Of a stretch of DNA of 64,000 nt, positions 9,711-17,377 are shown one piece after another. Each line of letters begins with the position of its first letter. Positions within the stretch are counted from its first letter, which is position 1. The stretch covers positions 2,728,001-2,792,000 of the forward strand of contig NZ_JAFV01000001.1 in the NCBI RefSeq assembly GCF_000526315.1. Direction: 5' to 3'. Made by a program: the position numbers and the translations under genes. The notes below the pieces were generated by a model, which did not search any database, was not told where the DNA came from, and saw only the letters and a program-made list of their open reading frames with translations. This DNA comes from Methylopila sp. 73B. GTDB lineage: Bacteria > Pseudomonadota > Alphaproteobacteria > Rhizobiales > Methylopilaceae.

Positions 9711-10637
9711 TTAGGCGCGGCGATCGGCGACGAAGCGGGCCGCGGAGACGAGGCCCTCGGCGCGCGCCCCGAAGGGCGCGACTGCGGCGGTCGCCTGGGC
9801 GGTCAGCGTCTCGAGACGCGCGCGGGCGCCGTCGCGCCCGAGCAGATCGACCAGCGTCGCCTTGCCGGCCGCCGCGTCCTTGCCCGTCGCCTTCCCCACC
9901 GTCTCGACCGCCCCTTCGGCGTCGAGCAGGTCGTCGGCGATCTGGAACGCCGCGCCCAGCGCCTGGGCGTAGACGCCGAGCGCCGCCCGGTCCGCCTCGT
10001 CCGCGCGGCCGAGCGCGGCCGCCATCTGGATCGGCGCCGCGATCAACGCGCCGGTCTTCATCGCCTGGATGCGCCCGACCGCAGCCTCGTCATGCGCCTC
10101 GCGCCCCGCGGAAAAGCGCCCTTCGGCGGCGAGATCCAGCATCTGGCCGCCGACCATCCCCCCGAACCCCGCGGCCCGGGCGAGGATGCGCACGAGCGCG
10201 ATCCGCGCCGCTGGATCGGGATCGACCCGAGGGTCGCTCAGCACGTCGAAGGCGAGCGTCAGCAGCGCGTCGCCTGCGAGGATCGCGGTGGCCTCGTCGA
10301 AGGCGCGGTGCACCGTCGGCCGCCCACGGCGCAGGTCGTCGTCGTCCATGGCCGGCAGGTCGTCGTGGATCAGGCTGTAGCCGTGCACGCACTCGACGGC
10401 GAGGCAGGCCCGCAGCGCCCGCTCGGGCGCCACGTCGAACAGTTCGGCCGCCGCCAGCCCGAGCGCCGGCCGCAGCCGTTTTCCGCCGCCAAGCATGGCG
10501 TGGCGCATGGCGTCGACGAGCCGCGCGGGGCGCGCACTCTCGCCGACCTCGGGCTCGGAGGTGAGCAGTGCGTCGAGCGCCGTCTCCACGGCGGCTGCGA
10601 CGGCCGCGAGGCGATGGTCGAAGGATGCGTCGGTCAC
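9711..10637 (-). CDS. ispA: Polyprenyl (farnesyl/geranylgeranyl) diphosphate synthase
   Basis: This is an all-alpha trans-isoprenyl diphosphate synthase. The first Asp-rich motif is LIHDDLPAMDDDD and the second FQIADDLLD; both bind Mg2+-diphosphate. GGGKRLRPAL is the conserved substrate-binding segment. I chose the GTG at 10637 (308 aa): the longer frame to 10775 would run into the divergent mtgA start at 10766 and adds residues unlike the family. The product chain length cannot be settled here; IspA-type farnesyl synthase is the usual role in precursor supply for undecaprenyl phosphate, quinones and hopanoids. Confidence 0.9.
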   Translation of the reverse strand: MTDASFDHRLAAVAAAVETALDALLTSEPEVGESARPARLVDAMRHAMLGGGKRLRPALGLAAAELFDVAPERALRACLAVECVHGYSLIHDDLPAMDDDDLRRGRPTVHRAFDEATAILAGDALLTLAFDVLSDPRVDPDPAARIALVRILARAAGFGGMVGGQMLDLAAEGRFSAGREAHDEAAVGRIQAMKTGALIAAPIQMAAALGRADEADRAALGVYAQALGAAFQIADDLLDAEGAVETVGKATGKDAAAGKATLVDLLGRDGARARLETLTAQATAAVAPFGARAEGLVSAARFVADRRA

Positions 10638-10765
10638 GTGCGCCGAACTCCGAATGGGGCCGCCGGCCCCGTGCCCGAGCGGGCGCGCGACGTCAAGACG
10701 CCGTGAGATGGCGGGCGCGGTTCGCTCTGCTAGAGTGCGCCGGGCACAAAGAGGCGGCGGCGTAG

Positions 10766-11473
10766 ATGGCGGCAATGTACGGCTTCGGAACGGCGGCCGT
10801 CCGCGGGCGGCCCTCGGTCCTCCGCAAAGCCGTGTTCGCGCTGCTCCTGATCGCGGCGGCGCCCTTCGTCCTCACGTTGATCTACACGGTCGTCCCCCCG
10901 GTCTCGACGCCCATGCTGGCGCGCTGGCTGATGCTGAGGCCGGTGACGCGGACCTGGGTTCCGCTGCAGAGCGTATCGCCCGCCTTGCCCCGCGCCGTGA
11001 TCGTCTCCGAGGACGCGCGCTTCTGCGCCCACGCCGGGGTCGACTGGCAGGCGATCGGCCTCGTGATGGACCGCGACGGCGGGCCGAACCGGGGCGCCTC
11101 CACCCTCACCATGCAGGTCGCGAAGAACCTCTTCCTGTGGCAGGGCGCGGCCTACCTGCGAAAGCCGTTCGAGATCGTGCTGGCGCACTGGATCGACTTC
11201 GTCTGGTCGAAGCGGCGGGTGATGGAGGTCTATCTCAACATCGCGGAGTGGGGGCCGGACGGCGTGTTCGGCGCGGAGGCCGGCGCCCGCCGCGCCTTCG
11301 GCAAGAGCGCCGCCCGCCTGAGCGCGCGCGAGGCGGCGGTGATGACGGCCGCGCTGCCGAACCCGGTGCTGCGCGACCCCAAGCGGCCGAGCCGCCACGC
11401 CTCGACCCTCGCCTCCGTGATCATCCGCCGCGCGGGCAACGCGGCAGGGCTGACGGGATGCCTCGCCCGCTGA
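10766..11473 (+). CDS. mtgA: Monofunctional peptidoglycan glycosyltransferase
   Basis: A 235-residue GT51 enzyme: one N-terminal membrane anchor (about residues 22-44) precedes the transglycosylase domain. The catalytic glutamate is in VIVSEDARFCAH (Glu82), and GASTLTMQVAKNLFLW is the second family motif. It polymerises lipid II into glycan strands without cross-linking. Length fits MtgA exactly. It is divergent from ispA and followed by rpmF 150 nt later; the intervening DNA contains TATAAG at about 11530, a possible -10 element for rpmF. Confidence 0.95.
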   Translation: MAAMYGFGTAAVRGRPSVLRKAVFALLLIAAAPFVLTLIYTVVPPVSTPMLARWLMLRPVTRTWVPLQSVSPALPRAVIVSEDARFCAHAGVDWQAIGLVMDRDGGPNRGASTLTMQVAKNLFLWQGAAYLRKPFEIVLAHWIDFVWSKRRVMEVYLNIAEWGPDGVFGAEAGARRAFGKSAARLSAREAAVMTAALPNPVLRDPKRPSRHASTLASVIIRRAGNAAGLTGCLAR

Positions 11474-11623
11474 GCGTCGATCGACGCCATTCCCGGGCGA
11501 GGGGGCTGGCGTTTCCGGCCTGATGCCGCTATAAGCCCGCCCCTGAGTTAAGGCGGCGCGACGCTCCGCCCGCACATCCGCGCGCGCGTGAGCGCTGCGA
11601 CCCGATCCGACGGAGTGAATGAC

Positions 11624-11806
11624 ATGGCCGTTCCGAAGCGAAAGACCTCCCCGATGAAGCGCGGCCACCGCCGCTCGGCCGACGCGCTTAAGGCCCCGAC
11701 ATATGTCGAGGACAAGGACTCGGGCGAGCTGCGCCGTCCGCATCATGTCGACCTGAAGACCGGCATGTACCGCGGCCGCCAGATCCTGACCCCGAAGGAA
11801 GCCTGA
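11624..11806 (+). CDS. rpmF: 50S ribosomal protein L32
   Basis: A 60-residue basic protein starting [18 protein letters not shown], diagnostic of L32. The ATG at 11624 is preceded by GGAG at a good distance, so the upstream in-frame codons from 11588 are not used. As in many alphaproteobacteria, the zinc-ribbon cysteines are absent. An intrinsic terminator follows at once. In most Rhizobiales plsX and fabH follow rpmF in some form; here they do not. Confidence 0.97.
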   Translation: MAVPKRKTSPMKRGHRRSADALKAPTYVEDKDSGELRRPHHVDLKTGMYRGRQILTPKEA

Positions 11807-11856
11807 GGCTTTCTGACGCGTTCGGGTCCGACGGACCCGCCATCGAGACCTGCATT

Positions 11857-11889
11857 ACGCCCGGCCCTCGCGCCGGGCGTCGTCGTTTC
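11857..11889 (+). terminator. rpmF terminator
   Basis: A 9-bp perfect stem (11857-11865 with 11872-11880, 6-nt loop) is followed by CGTCGTTTCT. It lies 50 nt after the rpmF stop. A smaller stem, GGGTCC-GAC-GGACCC, precedes it near 11824-11838. Confidence 0.75.
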
Positions 11890-11895
11890 TGAGCG

Positions 11896-12249
11896 TCAGG
11901 CGACGTCGGGGTCTTCGGCGAGCGCACGGCGCGCCGCGTCCCGGTGGCGATTGGTCATGTGCATGCGCACGTTGGCGATCGCGGCCGCCAGAATGCTGGC
12001 GTCGTCCGCAAAGCCGAGGATCGGCAGGAAGTCCGGCACGGCGTCCACGGGCAGCACGAAATAGGCCAGCGCGCCGATCAGCGTCGCCCGCACATGCAGC
12101 GGCGTCTCGCGGTCGAAGGCGCAGTAATAGGCCGCGACCGCGTCCTCCGCGAAGGGGATCGACCGCGCCACCTTCTTCAGCTTGGGCCAGAACTCGCGGC
12201 TCACCCGCGAGGCGTCGCGCTCGAACCCGCCGTTCGTGCCTGCGTCCAT
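11896..12249 (-). CDS. DUF1232 (YkvA-like) small membrane protein
   Basis: A 117-residue protein with the DUF1232 signature YFVLPVDAVPDFLPILGFADD, a helix-hairpin region typical of YkvA-family proteins of unknown role. I placed the start at ATG 12249 (MDAGTNGGFERD), because the longer reading frame from 12309 adds Arg-rich residues unlike the family. It ends 15 nt from the rpmF terminator, on the opposite strand. Confidence 0.8.
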   Translation of the reverse strand: MDAGTNGGFERDASRVSREFWPKLKKVARSIPFAEDAVAAYYCAFDRETPLHVRATLIGALAYFVLPVDAVPDFLPILGFADDASILAAAIANVRMHMTNRHRDAARRALAEDPDVA

Positions 12250-12319
12250 GCCTCGTCTCCTCGATCGGGCCCCATGTGCGGCCCATCGTGGGACAAGGTG
12301 GCCCCGCACCTTCCAGCGA

Positions 12320-12745
12320 TCAAGCCTCGGCGGCCGCCTTCTCCTCGAGCGCCTCCATGTCCTCGTCGGACAGCCCGAAGTGGTGCCCGATCTCGTGTAT
12401 CATGACGTGCGCGACGATCGCGCCGAGCGTTTCCTCGTGCTCCGCCCAGTAGTCCAGGATCGGACGGCGGTAGAGATGGATGACGTTCGGCATCTGCCCG
12501 GTCTGGGCGACGGCGGCTCCCTGCGCCAGCCCGATCCCGGTGAACAGCCCGAGCAGGTCGAACTCGCTCTCCGCGCCGAGTTCGCGCACCACCTCCTCGG
12601 TGGGGAAATCATCGATCTGGATGACGACGTTGTCGGCCAATTCCCGGAGCGAGAGCGGGAGCCCGAACAAGGTCTCGTGCGCGATCGCCTCGAGGTCGGC
12701 GAGGCTCGGCGCCGTCAACGCGCCCCAGTCGATCGTCTTCGTCAT
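12320..12745 (-). CDS. Minimal zinc metallopeptidase family protein
   Basis: A 141-residue protein with HEIGHHFGLSDEDM, an HExxHxxGxxD zinc-binding motif (His117, Glu118, His121, Asp127); it matches the small metallopeptidase family PF06262. No signal peptide is seen, so it is probably cytoplasmic; the substrate is unknown. ATG 12745 is used: the stop of the upstream small protein overlaps it (TGATG), showing translational coupling and arguing against the longer frame from 12784. Confidence 0.85.
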   Translation of the reverse strand: MTKTIDWGALTAPSLADLEAIAHETLFGLPLSLRELADNVVIQIDDFPTEEVVRELGAESEFDLLGLFTGIGLAQGAAVAQTGQMPNVIHLYRRPILDYWAEHEETLGAIVAHVMIHEIGHHFGLSDEDMEALEEKAAAEA

Positions 12746-12960
12746 CACTGCCCTCCCGGAACGCCGTACGTCGCGAGCGCCCATGCGATCAGGGCGACCG
12801 AGGCGAGGATAGCAAGCCCGCGCCCGAAACGCCGAGCCCAGAGCTCGACCGCATCCTCGGGCTCGCCCGCGGGGCCGGCCCCCTGCGCCGTCGAACCGCC
12901 GAACAGATCCTCGCTCGGGCGAAGGTCTGCGCGCGGGCCACGCGAGTCATCTCGTCGCAT
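12745..12960 (-). CDS. Small single-pass membrane protein, unknown function
   Basis: A 71-residue protein, hydrophilic and charged for about 40 residues, then a single C-terminal membrane helix (LAILASVALIAWALATYGV). ATG 12960 has AAAGG about 9 nt upstream; an in-frame GTG at 12990 is possible but poorly spaced. It overlaps the start of the metallopeptidase gene (TGATG), so the two are very likely one operon. I recognise no family. A tail-anchored or N-in topology is suggested by the lack of a signal peptide. Confidence 0.6.
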   Translation of the reverse strand: MRRDDSRGPRADLRPSEDLFGGSTAQGAGPAGEPEDAVELWARRFGRGLAILASVALIAWALATYGVPGGQ

Positions 12961-12976
12961 TTTCTTGGACCTTTTT

Positions 12977-13003
12977 GGAACGGATCCCACTCCGGAACAG
13001 TTT
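12977..13003 (+). promoter_or_regulatory. Candidate EcfG-type (general stress) promoter
   Basis: GGAAC at 12977-12981 and GTT at 13000-13002 are 18 nt apart, close to the alphaproteobacterial general-stress pattern GGAAC-N16/17-CGTT (here AGTT instead of CGTT). It points towards the secreted-protein gene at 13193, with a leader of about 180 nt. One mismatch and a simple motif make this weak. Confidence 0.25.
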
Positions 13004-13192
13004 ATCGCACACGAGCACTCAATAACGCCGGCCGCTGAAGCTCAAATGCCTCGCGGCGGGCCGGTGCGCCCCCCGATCGACGTTGATCTGAGCGCCCCGC
13101 TCCATGGACTGCGGAACGAGGATATGTCTCACGCGGCGAAGAGCCGGCGGGCCTAATTAATCTGCTGAAGAACAACCCGGAGAGAAACACCC

Positions 13193-13519
13193 ATGAAGAC
13201 CATTCTGTATTCGACAGCTTTCGCCGCAGGCCTCGCCGTGCTTTCGCTGACGCCCGCTTCGGCCGCGGGCATGATGACTAGGGCGCCTGTGGCGGCCTCG
13301 CCACTCGTCACGGACGTCGCGTGCCGCACTGTCGAGACCCGCAAGATCCGCAACGGCGTGACCCGGATTGAACGCAAGCAGGTCTGCAACGACGACCGTT
13401 ACGAACGGCGGGTCTATCGCGACCGTGACCGCGGCTATGGCGACCGGCGCTACGGCGATCGCCGTTACGTCGACCGCCGCGACGACCGTCCGGGCTTCAA
13501 CATCCGCATCGGTCAGTAA
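13193..13519 (+). CDS. Small secreted two-cysteine, Arg/Tyr-rich protein (paralogue 1)
   Basis: A 108-residue protein with a clear Sec signal (ILYSTAFAAGLAVLSLTPASA, cleavage after ASA). The mature part holds the motif ACRTVETRKIRNGVTRI then a second Cys (KQVC), and a repetitive Arg/Tyr/Asp tail built on GDRRYGDRRYVDRR, ending PGFNIRIGQ. The start has GGAGAG well placed upstream. The gene at 13774 is a paralogue with the same cysteine motif and ending. Function unknown; it is probably periplasmic or surface-exposed. A strong terminator follows. Confidence 0.8.
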   Translation: MKTILYSTAFAAGLAVLSLTPASAAGMMTRAPVAASPLVTDVACRTVETRKIRNGVTRIERKQVCNDDRYERRVYRDRDRGYGDRRYGDRRYVDRRDDRPGFNIRIGQ

Positions 13520-13543
13520 GCCGTCGTCGAATCCGACATCCAA

Positions 13544-13573
13544 AACGCCCCGGTCCGCCGGGGCGTTTTTTTT
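13544..13573 (+). terminator. Intrinsic terminator
   Basis: A 10-bp stem (13544-13553 with 13558-13567, loop TCCG) runs directly into eight T residues (13566-13573). It ends the first secreted-protein transcript, so the second paralogue at 13774 has its own promoter. Confidence 0.93.
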
Positions 13574-13773
13574 GCGCGTCGTTCCGTTCGGCGCTCACGT
13601 GGTCGATGACATGCGCGTGATGCGCCCTATCTGCAGCGCGTTCGCTTGAAGTGAACGCGTGTGAACGGCTTGTGAACGCCGGTCTCAGCGAAAGTTCACC
13701 AGCGGCGGGCGACCATCGATCCCATAAGACGCCACGACGCACGTGGCGATGACGTGAACCGAGGAGTATTCGC

Positions 13774-14103
13774 ATGAAGGGTCTGATCTTGTCGGCCGGC
13801 CTGGCTCTCGGCCTTGGCGGCCTCAGCCTCACTCCCGCCGCCGCCGCCCCGCTCGCGCCCGCCGGCGTCTTCGCCGCGCCGACCCTGGTCGACCAGGTCG
13901 CTTGCCGCACTGTCACGAAGTCGGTTCGGCGGAATGGCGTGACGCGCATCACCAAGACGCAGGAATGCACGCCCAACCGCTACGGCCAGCGCCGCTACTA
14001 CGGCAACAGCGGCCGGGTCTATGACCGCCGGGTCTACCGGAGCGATCGTCCGTACTACCGCCCGGCCCCGCGCCCGGGCTTCACGGTCCGCGTCAACCCG
14101 TGA
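13774..14103 (+). CDS. Small secreted two-cysteine, Arg/Tyr-rich protein (paralogue 2)
   Basis: 109 residues with a Sec signal (MKGLILSAGLALGLGGLSL, then AAAA). The mature part has ACRTVTKSVRRNGVTRITK and a second Cys (TQEC), then a Tyr/Arg-rich tail ending PGFTVRVNP. ACRTV, RNGVTRI and the PGF ending are shared with the protein at 13193, so the two arose by duplication. GAGGAG precedes the start. Function unknown. Because of the terminators at 13544 and about 14140, it is a single-gene transcript. Confidence 0.8.
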   Translation: MKGLILSAGLALGLGGLSLTPAAAAPLAPAGVFAAPTLVDQVACRTVTKSVRRNGVTRITKTQECTPNRYGQRRYYGNSGRVYDRRVYRSDRPYYRPAPRPGFTVRVNP

Positions 14104-14113
14104 TCGCCTGATC

Positions 14114-14174
14114 TTAACAGGTCTTAATGCCTGTTAACAAAGAGGCCCGGATTGCTCGTCGATCCGGGCCTCTT
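14114..14174. terminator. Two hairpins between secreted-protein gene and flavoprotein frame
   Basis: TTAACAGG (14114-14121) and CCTGTTAA (14130-14137) form an 8-bp stem. Next to it, 14140-14152 and 14162-14174 form a 13-bp stem. Neither is followed by a long T run on the plus strand; on the minus strand TTTGTTAAC follows the larger stem. It could end transcription from both sides. Confidence 0.6.
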
Positions 14175-14179
14175 GCTAT

Positions 14180-15277
14180 CTATCCCCCCGCGGGACGCTC
14201 CACCGAAAGTTTTAAGCGAAGTCTTCGTGGCACCGAGCACTTGCCGTGATTTCGCCATGACCTGGATCGATTGTCTCCAGCCATGGGGCATGAAGCGTCG
14301 TTCGTGTCTTGGGGAGTAGCGTGAGATGAGAATTCTGCTTCTGGGAGTGGCCGCGGCGATCGCCGGCGGAGCCGCGCTGTCGGCGGTCCCGGCGTCCGCC
14401 GGGTCCTATTTCGAGTTTGGCGTCCGGCCGTCGCGGCCCTATTACGCGCCGCCCCCTCCGCCTCCGCCGGCGTACTACGCGCCACGCCGCGCCTATTACT
14501 ACGAGCCCGCGCCGGTTTATCGCGCGCCTCCGCGCGAGGTGTGCCGGGTGCGGACCGTCCGTGAATGGGGTCCCTATGGTCCCTACGACAAGCGCGTCGA
14601 GACCTGCCGCCGCAACGGCGGCTGGTGACCGCCCAGCCGCCTGACGCGGGCGCCGGGGCGGCGGCGCACCACAGCGTCGTGGCGGCCTTGGCAGGCCACT
14701 CCTGGTCGTAGGCGTCGCCGCCGATGCGGTCGGCGCTGATCGCCGCCAGAATGCGGCCCGGCGTCGGAAGGTCGCCCGGCGCGACGAAGGTGCTCGGGTC
14801 CCAGAGGCCGGAGCGCATGATCGCGCGCGCGCACTGGAAGTAGACCGCCTCGATCGCGATCACGAGCGCGGTGCGCGGCGCGGCGCCGTCGACCACGAAG
14901 GACGCGAGCAACTTGGCGTCGGCCGAAATCGCGGCGCGACCGTTGACCCGGAGCGTCACGCCGGAGCCGGGGATCAGGAACAGCAGCGCCACCCGCGGAT
15001 CCACGAGTACATTGCGCAGGGAATCGATGCGGTTGTTGCCGCGGCGGTCCGGCAGGATCAGCGTCGCGTCGTCTGCAACCCGGATGAAGCCGCGGCCGTC
15101 GCCGCGCGGCGAGCAGTCGAGGCCTTCGGGTCCCGATGTGGCGAGCGCGACGAAGGGCGACGCCTCGATCATCGCCCGGTACTCGGGGGTGAGGCGCGCG
15201 ACCTGCTTGAGGAGCGAGGTCTCTGCCGGCCGGCCGTAGATCGCCTCGAGCTCCGCGGCGGTGGTGATCGTGCTCAT
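14180..15277 (-). CDS. FMN-binding PPOX-type flavoprotein with an aberrant C-terminal read-through
   Basis: The first 203 residues (15277 down to 14669) look like a pyridoxamine-phosphate-oxidase-like flavoprotein of the MSMEG_1061 type: LATSGPEGLDCSPRGD, RRGNNRIDSLRNVL and RVALLFLIPG are typical. That family normally stops soon after the segment AKAATTLW. Here the frame stays open for 162 more codons, becomes rich in Arg/Ser/Pro with no resemblance to the family, and covers the whole opposite-strand gene at 14326-14628. The likely explanation is a lost stop codon or a small indel near 14668. It follows the response regulator gene by 26 nt, so the two are probably co-transcribed. The domain call is firm; the listed end is the open frame as it reads. 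Confidence 0.7.
   Translation of the reverse strand: MSTITTAAELEAIYGRPAETSLLKQVARLTPEYRAMIEASPFVALATSGPEGLDCSPRGDGRGFIRVADDATLILPDRRGNNRIDSLRNVLVDPRVALLFLIPGSGVTLRVNGRAAISADAKLLASFVVDGAAPRTALVIAIEAVYFQCARAIMRSGLWDPSTFVAPGDLPTPGRILAAISADRIGGDAYDQEWPAKAATTLWCAAAPAPASGGWAVTSRRCGGRSRRACRRDHRDPIHGRSAPGTPRAEARDKPARARSNRRGVARSTPAEAEGAARNRAATAGRQTRNRTRRTPGPPTARLRRRSPRPLPEAEFSSHATPQDTNDASCPMAGDNRSRSWRNHGKCSVPRRLRLKLSVERPAGG
14326..14628 (+). CDS. Small secreted Pro/Tyr-rich protein
   Basis: A 100-residue protein with a Sec signal (MRILLLGVAAAIAGGAALSA, then VPASAG), a Pro/Tyr-rich central region (YYAPPPPPPPAYYAPRRAYY) and a C-terminal two-cysteine segment, VCRVRTVREWGPYGPYDKR then ETC. GGGGAG lies about 8 nt before the ATG. 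The CR.V...C pattern recalls the two paralogues just upstream, but the middle is different. It lies wholly inside the antisense extension of the flavoprotein frame; the signal peptide, ribosome site and cysteine motif argue that this strand is the real one. Confidence 0.75.
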   Translation: MRILLLGVAAAIAGGAALSAVPASAGSYFEFGVRPSRPYYAPPPPPPPAYYAPRRAYYYEPAPVYRAPPREVCRVRTVREWGPYGPYDKRVETCRRNGGW

Positions 15278-15303
15278 GCGCGTCTCGTCGGCGGCGTGAA
15301 AGG

Positions 15304-15933
15304 TCAGCGGCGCTCGCTCGACATCGACATCACGATGCGGACGAGGTCGGCGGCGTTCTTCGCGCCGATCTTTTCCATGATGCGCGCGCGGTGCACCTCG
15401 ATCGTCCGGGGGCTGATCCCCAGCGCGCGGCCGGCTTCCTTATTGGACTGACCGCCGGCGACCAGAGACAGGACCTCGCGCTCGCGGGGGGTCAGTTGAT
15501 CGCTCAACAGGATGTGGGAGCCGCCGTCGACCCGCGCTTCGGCGCGCGCGCCGCTCGCCGCGAGCGCCTCGACCACCCGGTCGACGATCCGCAGGGGGTC
15601 GAACGGCTTTTCGATGAAGTCGAGGGCGCCGTGCCGGATCGCCTCGACGGCCATCGGGATGTCGCCGGAGCCGGACACGATGAACACCGGCGCCGCGTAG
15701 TGCCGCTGGTTGAGCCGTTTTAGGATCTCAAGCCCGGACAGACCCGGCATCATGACGTCCAGCAGGACGCAGGCGGGCGTCTCGCGCTCGGCCCGCTCCA
15801 GAAACTCCCCGCCGTCGGCGAACGCCAAGGGGTCGAACCCGTCGGCCTCGAAGGCCGCGGTCAGAACGTCTCGGATCGACTCGTCGTCGTCGACGATGAA
15901 GACCCTCCGCCGCGCCCCTCGGGAGACTGCCAT
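15304..15933 (-). CDS. FixJ-type response regulator (receiver + LuxR HTH)
   Basis: 209 residues. The receiver domain has the acidic pocket VDDDES (about residues 15-19), phospho-acceptor Asp59 in CVLLDVMMPG, Ser87 and Lys109 in IEKPFDP. A LuxR-type helix-turn-helix follows (LTPREREVLSLVAGG ... NKEAGRALGISPRTIEVHR), as in FixJ/TodT regulators. No histidine kinase is next to it, so the signal is unknown. It precedes the flavoprotein gene by 26 nt. The stretch between it and the aminotransferase (15934-16043) contains TTGACG at about 15973 on the minus strand, a possible -35 element. Confidence 0.92.
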   Translation of the reverse strand: MAVSRGARRRVFIVDDDESIRDVLTAAFEADGFDPLAFADGGEFLERAERETPACVLLDVMMPGLSGLEILKRLNQRHYAAPVFIVSGSGDIPMAVEAIRHGALDFIEKPFDPLRIVDRVVEALAASGARAEARVDGGSHILLSDQLTPREREVLSLVAGGQSNKEAGRALGISPRTIEVHRARIMEKIGAKNAADLVRIVMSMSSERR

Positions 15934-16043
15934 AGGTTTACGCCGACGCTCCCCATTCGTCCTAAAGCATACGTCAAAATACTCAGCCTCGAACTTCTGC
16001 GGGAAGAATTGGGAGAGCGCAAGCGGGCGACGCCGAAACCCTA

Positions 16044-17237
16044 CTAAATCCGGGACGTTGGGGCCCGATCGATCCAGGCTGCGAGCCGCGCCCCGGCCTC
16101 CGCCACCTGGGCGGGCTCGCGGAGGTAGCAGAGCCGCAGGAAGCCCTCGCCGCCGGCCCCGAACGCGGTTCCGGGCGCCACCCCAACCAGCGCTTCGTCG
16201 ACCAACCTGAGCGCCAGCGCGCGCGTGTCCGGCAGGCCGTCGATCGCGACGAACAGGTAGAAGGCGCCCGCCGGCTCGGCGTAGCGCACCCGGCCGGTCG
16301 CGGACAGCGCCTCGACCAGCGCCGCCCGGCTCGCCGCGGCGCGCTCGATCTGGCGCGCGATGAAGGGATCGCCCTGCTCGACCGCCGCCACCGCGCCGCG
16401 CTGCAGGAACGGCGGCACGCCGGAGGTCGAGTACTGGATCAGGCTCTCGATCGTGGGCCCAAGCGAGGGATCGGCCTCGATCCAGCCCATCCGCCAGCCG
16501 GTCATCGCCCAGTTCTTCGAGAAGGTGTTGGTGTAGAGGATCCGGTCCTCCGCATCGGCGACGTCGTGGAACGACGGCGCGCGGCCGCCGGCGTAGACGA
16601 AGCGGCCGTAGACCTCGTCGGCGATGATCCAGAGCCCGTGGCGCCGCGCGAGCGCCAGCAGGTTCTTGAGGTCGTCGAGGCTCGCGACCCAGCCCGTCGG
16701 GTTCGACGGCGAGTTGACGAGGATCGCCCGCGTGCGGGGCGTCACCGCCGCCTCCAGCCGCCCGATGTCCGGCGTCCAGCCGTCGTTCCCGAAGCTCATC
16801 GGCACCTGCACCGGCTTCGCTCCGCCGACGCCGGCCGCCGCCGCGAAGTTGGGCCAGGCCGGGGTGGGCACGATCACCTCGTCGCCGGCCCCCGCCACCA
16901 GGCGGATCGAGATCTGGATCGCCTGCATGCCCCCGACGGTGACGTAGAACCGCGTGTGATCTTCGGGGACGCCGTAGAGGCGGGCGTGATAGCGCGCGAG
17001 CGCGGCCCGGAGCTCCGGCACGCCGGCCTGCCAGGTGTAGAAGGTCTCGCCGCCCGCGAGCGCCGCCGAGGCCGCGTCGGCGATGAAGCCCGGCGTCGGC
17101 AGGTCGCCCTCCCCCACCCAGAGCGGGATCAGCCCCTCGCGGCCGCGGCCGTAGTTGAACACTTCGACGATGCCGCTCTTGGGCGCGCGACGGGCGGGCT
17201 CGGCGAGGGCGGCGAACAGGGGGGCTTCGACGGTCAT
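16044..17237 (-). CDS. Class I/II pyridoxal-phosphate aminotransferase
   Basis: A 397-residue fold-type I aminotransferase. Conserved segments are VNSPSNPTG (cofactor and substrate binding), IIADEVYGRF (pyridine-ring Asp) and TFSKNWAMTGWRMGW (Schiff-base Lys and phosphate-binding Arg); a C-terminal FLRLCYL carries the substrate carboxylate Arg. It belongs to the aspartate/aromatic aminotransferase group; the amino-acid substrate is not determinable here. It stands alone on its strand, upstream of the regulator gene. Confidence 0.9.
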   Translation of the reverse strand: MTVEAPLFAALAEPARRAPKSGIVEVFNYGRGREGLIPLWVGEGDLPTPGFIADAASAALAGGETFYTWQAGVPELRAALARYHARLYGVPEDHTRFYVTVGGMQAIQISIRLVAGAGDEVIVPTPAWPNFAAAAGVGGAKPVQVPMSFGNDGWTPDIGRLEAAVTPRTRAILVNSPSNPTGWVASLDDLKNLLALARRHGLWIIADEVYGRFVYAGGRAPSFHDVADAEDRILYTNTFSKNWAMTGWRMGWIEADPSLGPTIESLIQYSTSGVPPFLQRGAVAAVEQGDPFIARQIERAAASRAALVEALSATGRVRYAEPAGAFYLFVAIDGLPDTRALALRLVDEALVGVAPGTAFGAGGEGFLRLCYLREPAQVAEAGARLAAWIDRAPTSRI

Positions 17238-17377
17238 CGTTCTCGGAGACTATTGCACGAACTGCACCCTAGCCTGCCACGTCCGACTCGGGGCACTGAA
17301 TCCTGCACAGATGACGAACAGCGCTGCCGAGCGACGCATGAAAGGTCGCCTGTCGGAATGCACTTTGGAAGCCAACC

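Noticed and set aside
10638-10775. N-terminal extension of the polyprenyl synthase frame
   Set aside because: It would overlap the mtgA start and adds 46 residues unlike the family; GTG 10637 gives the normal length.
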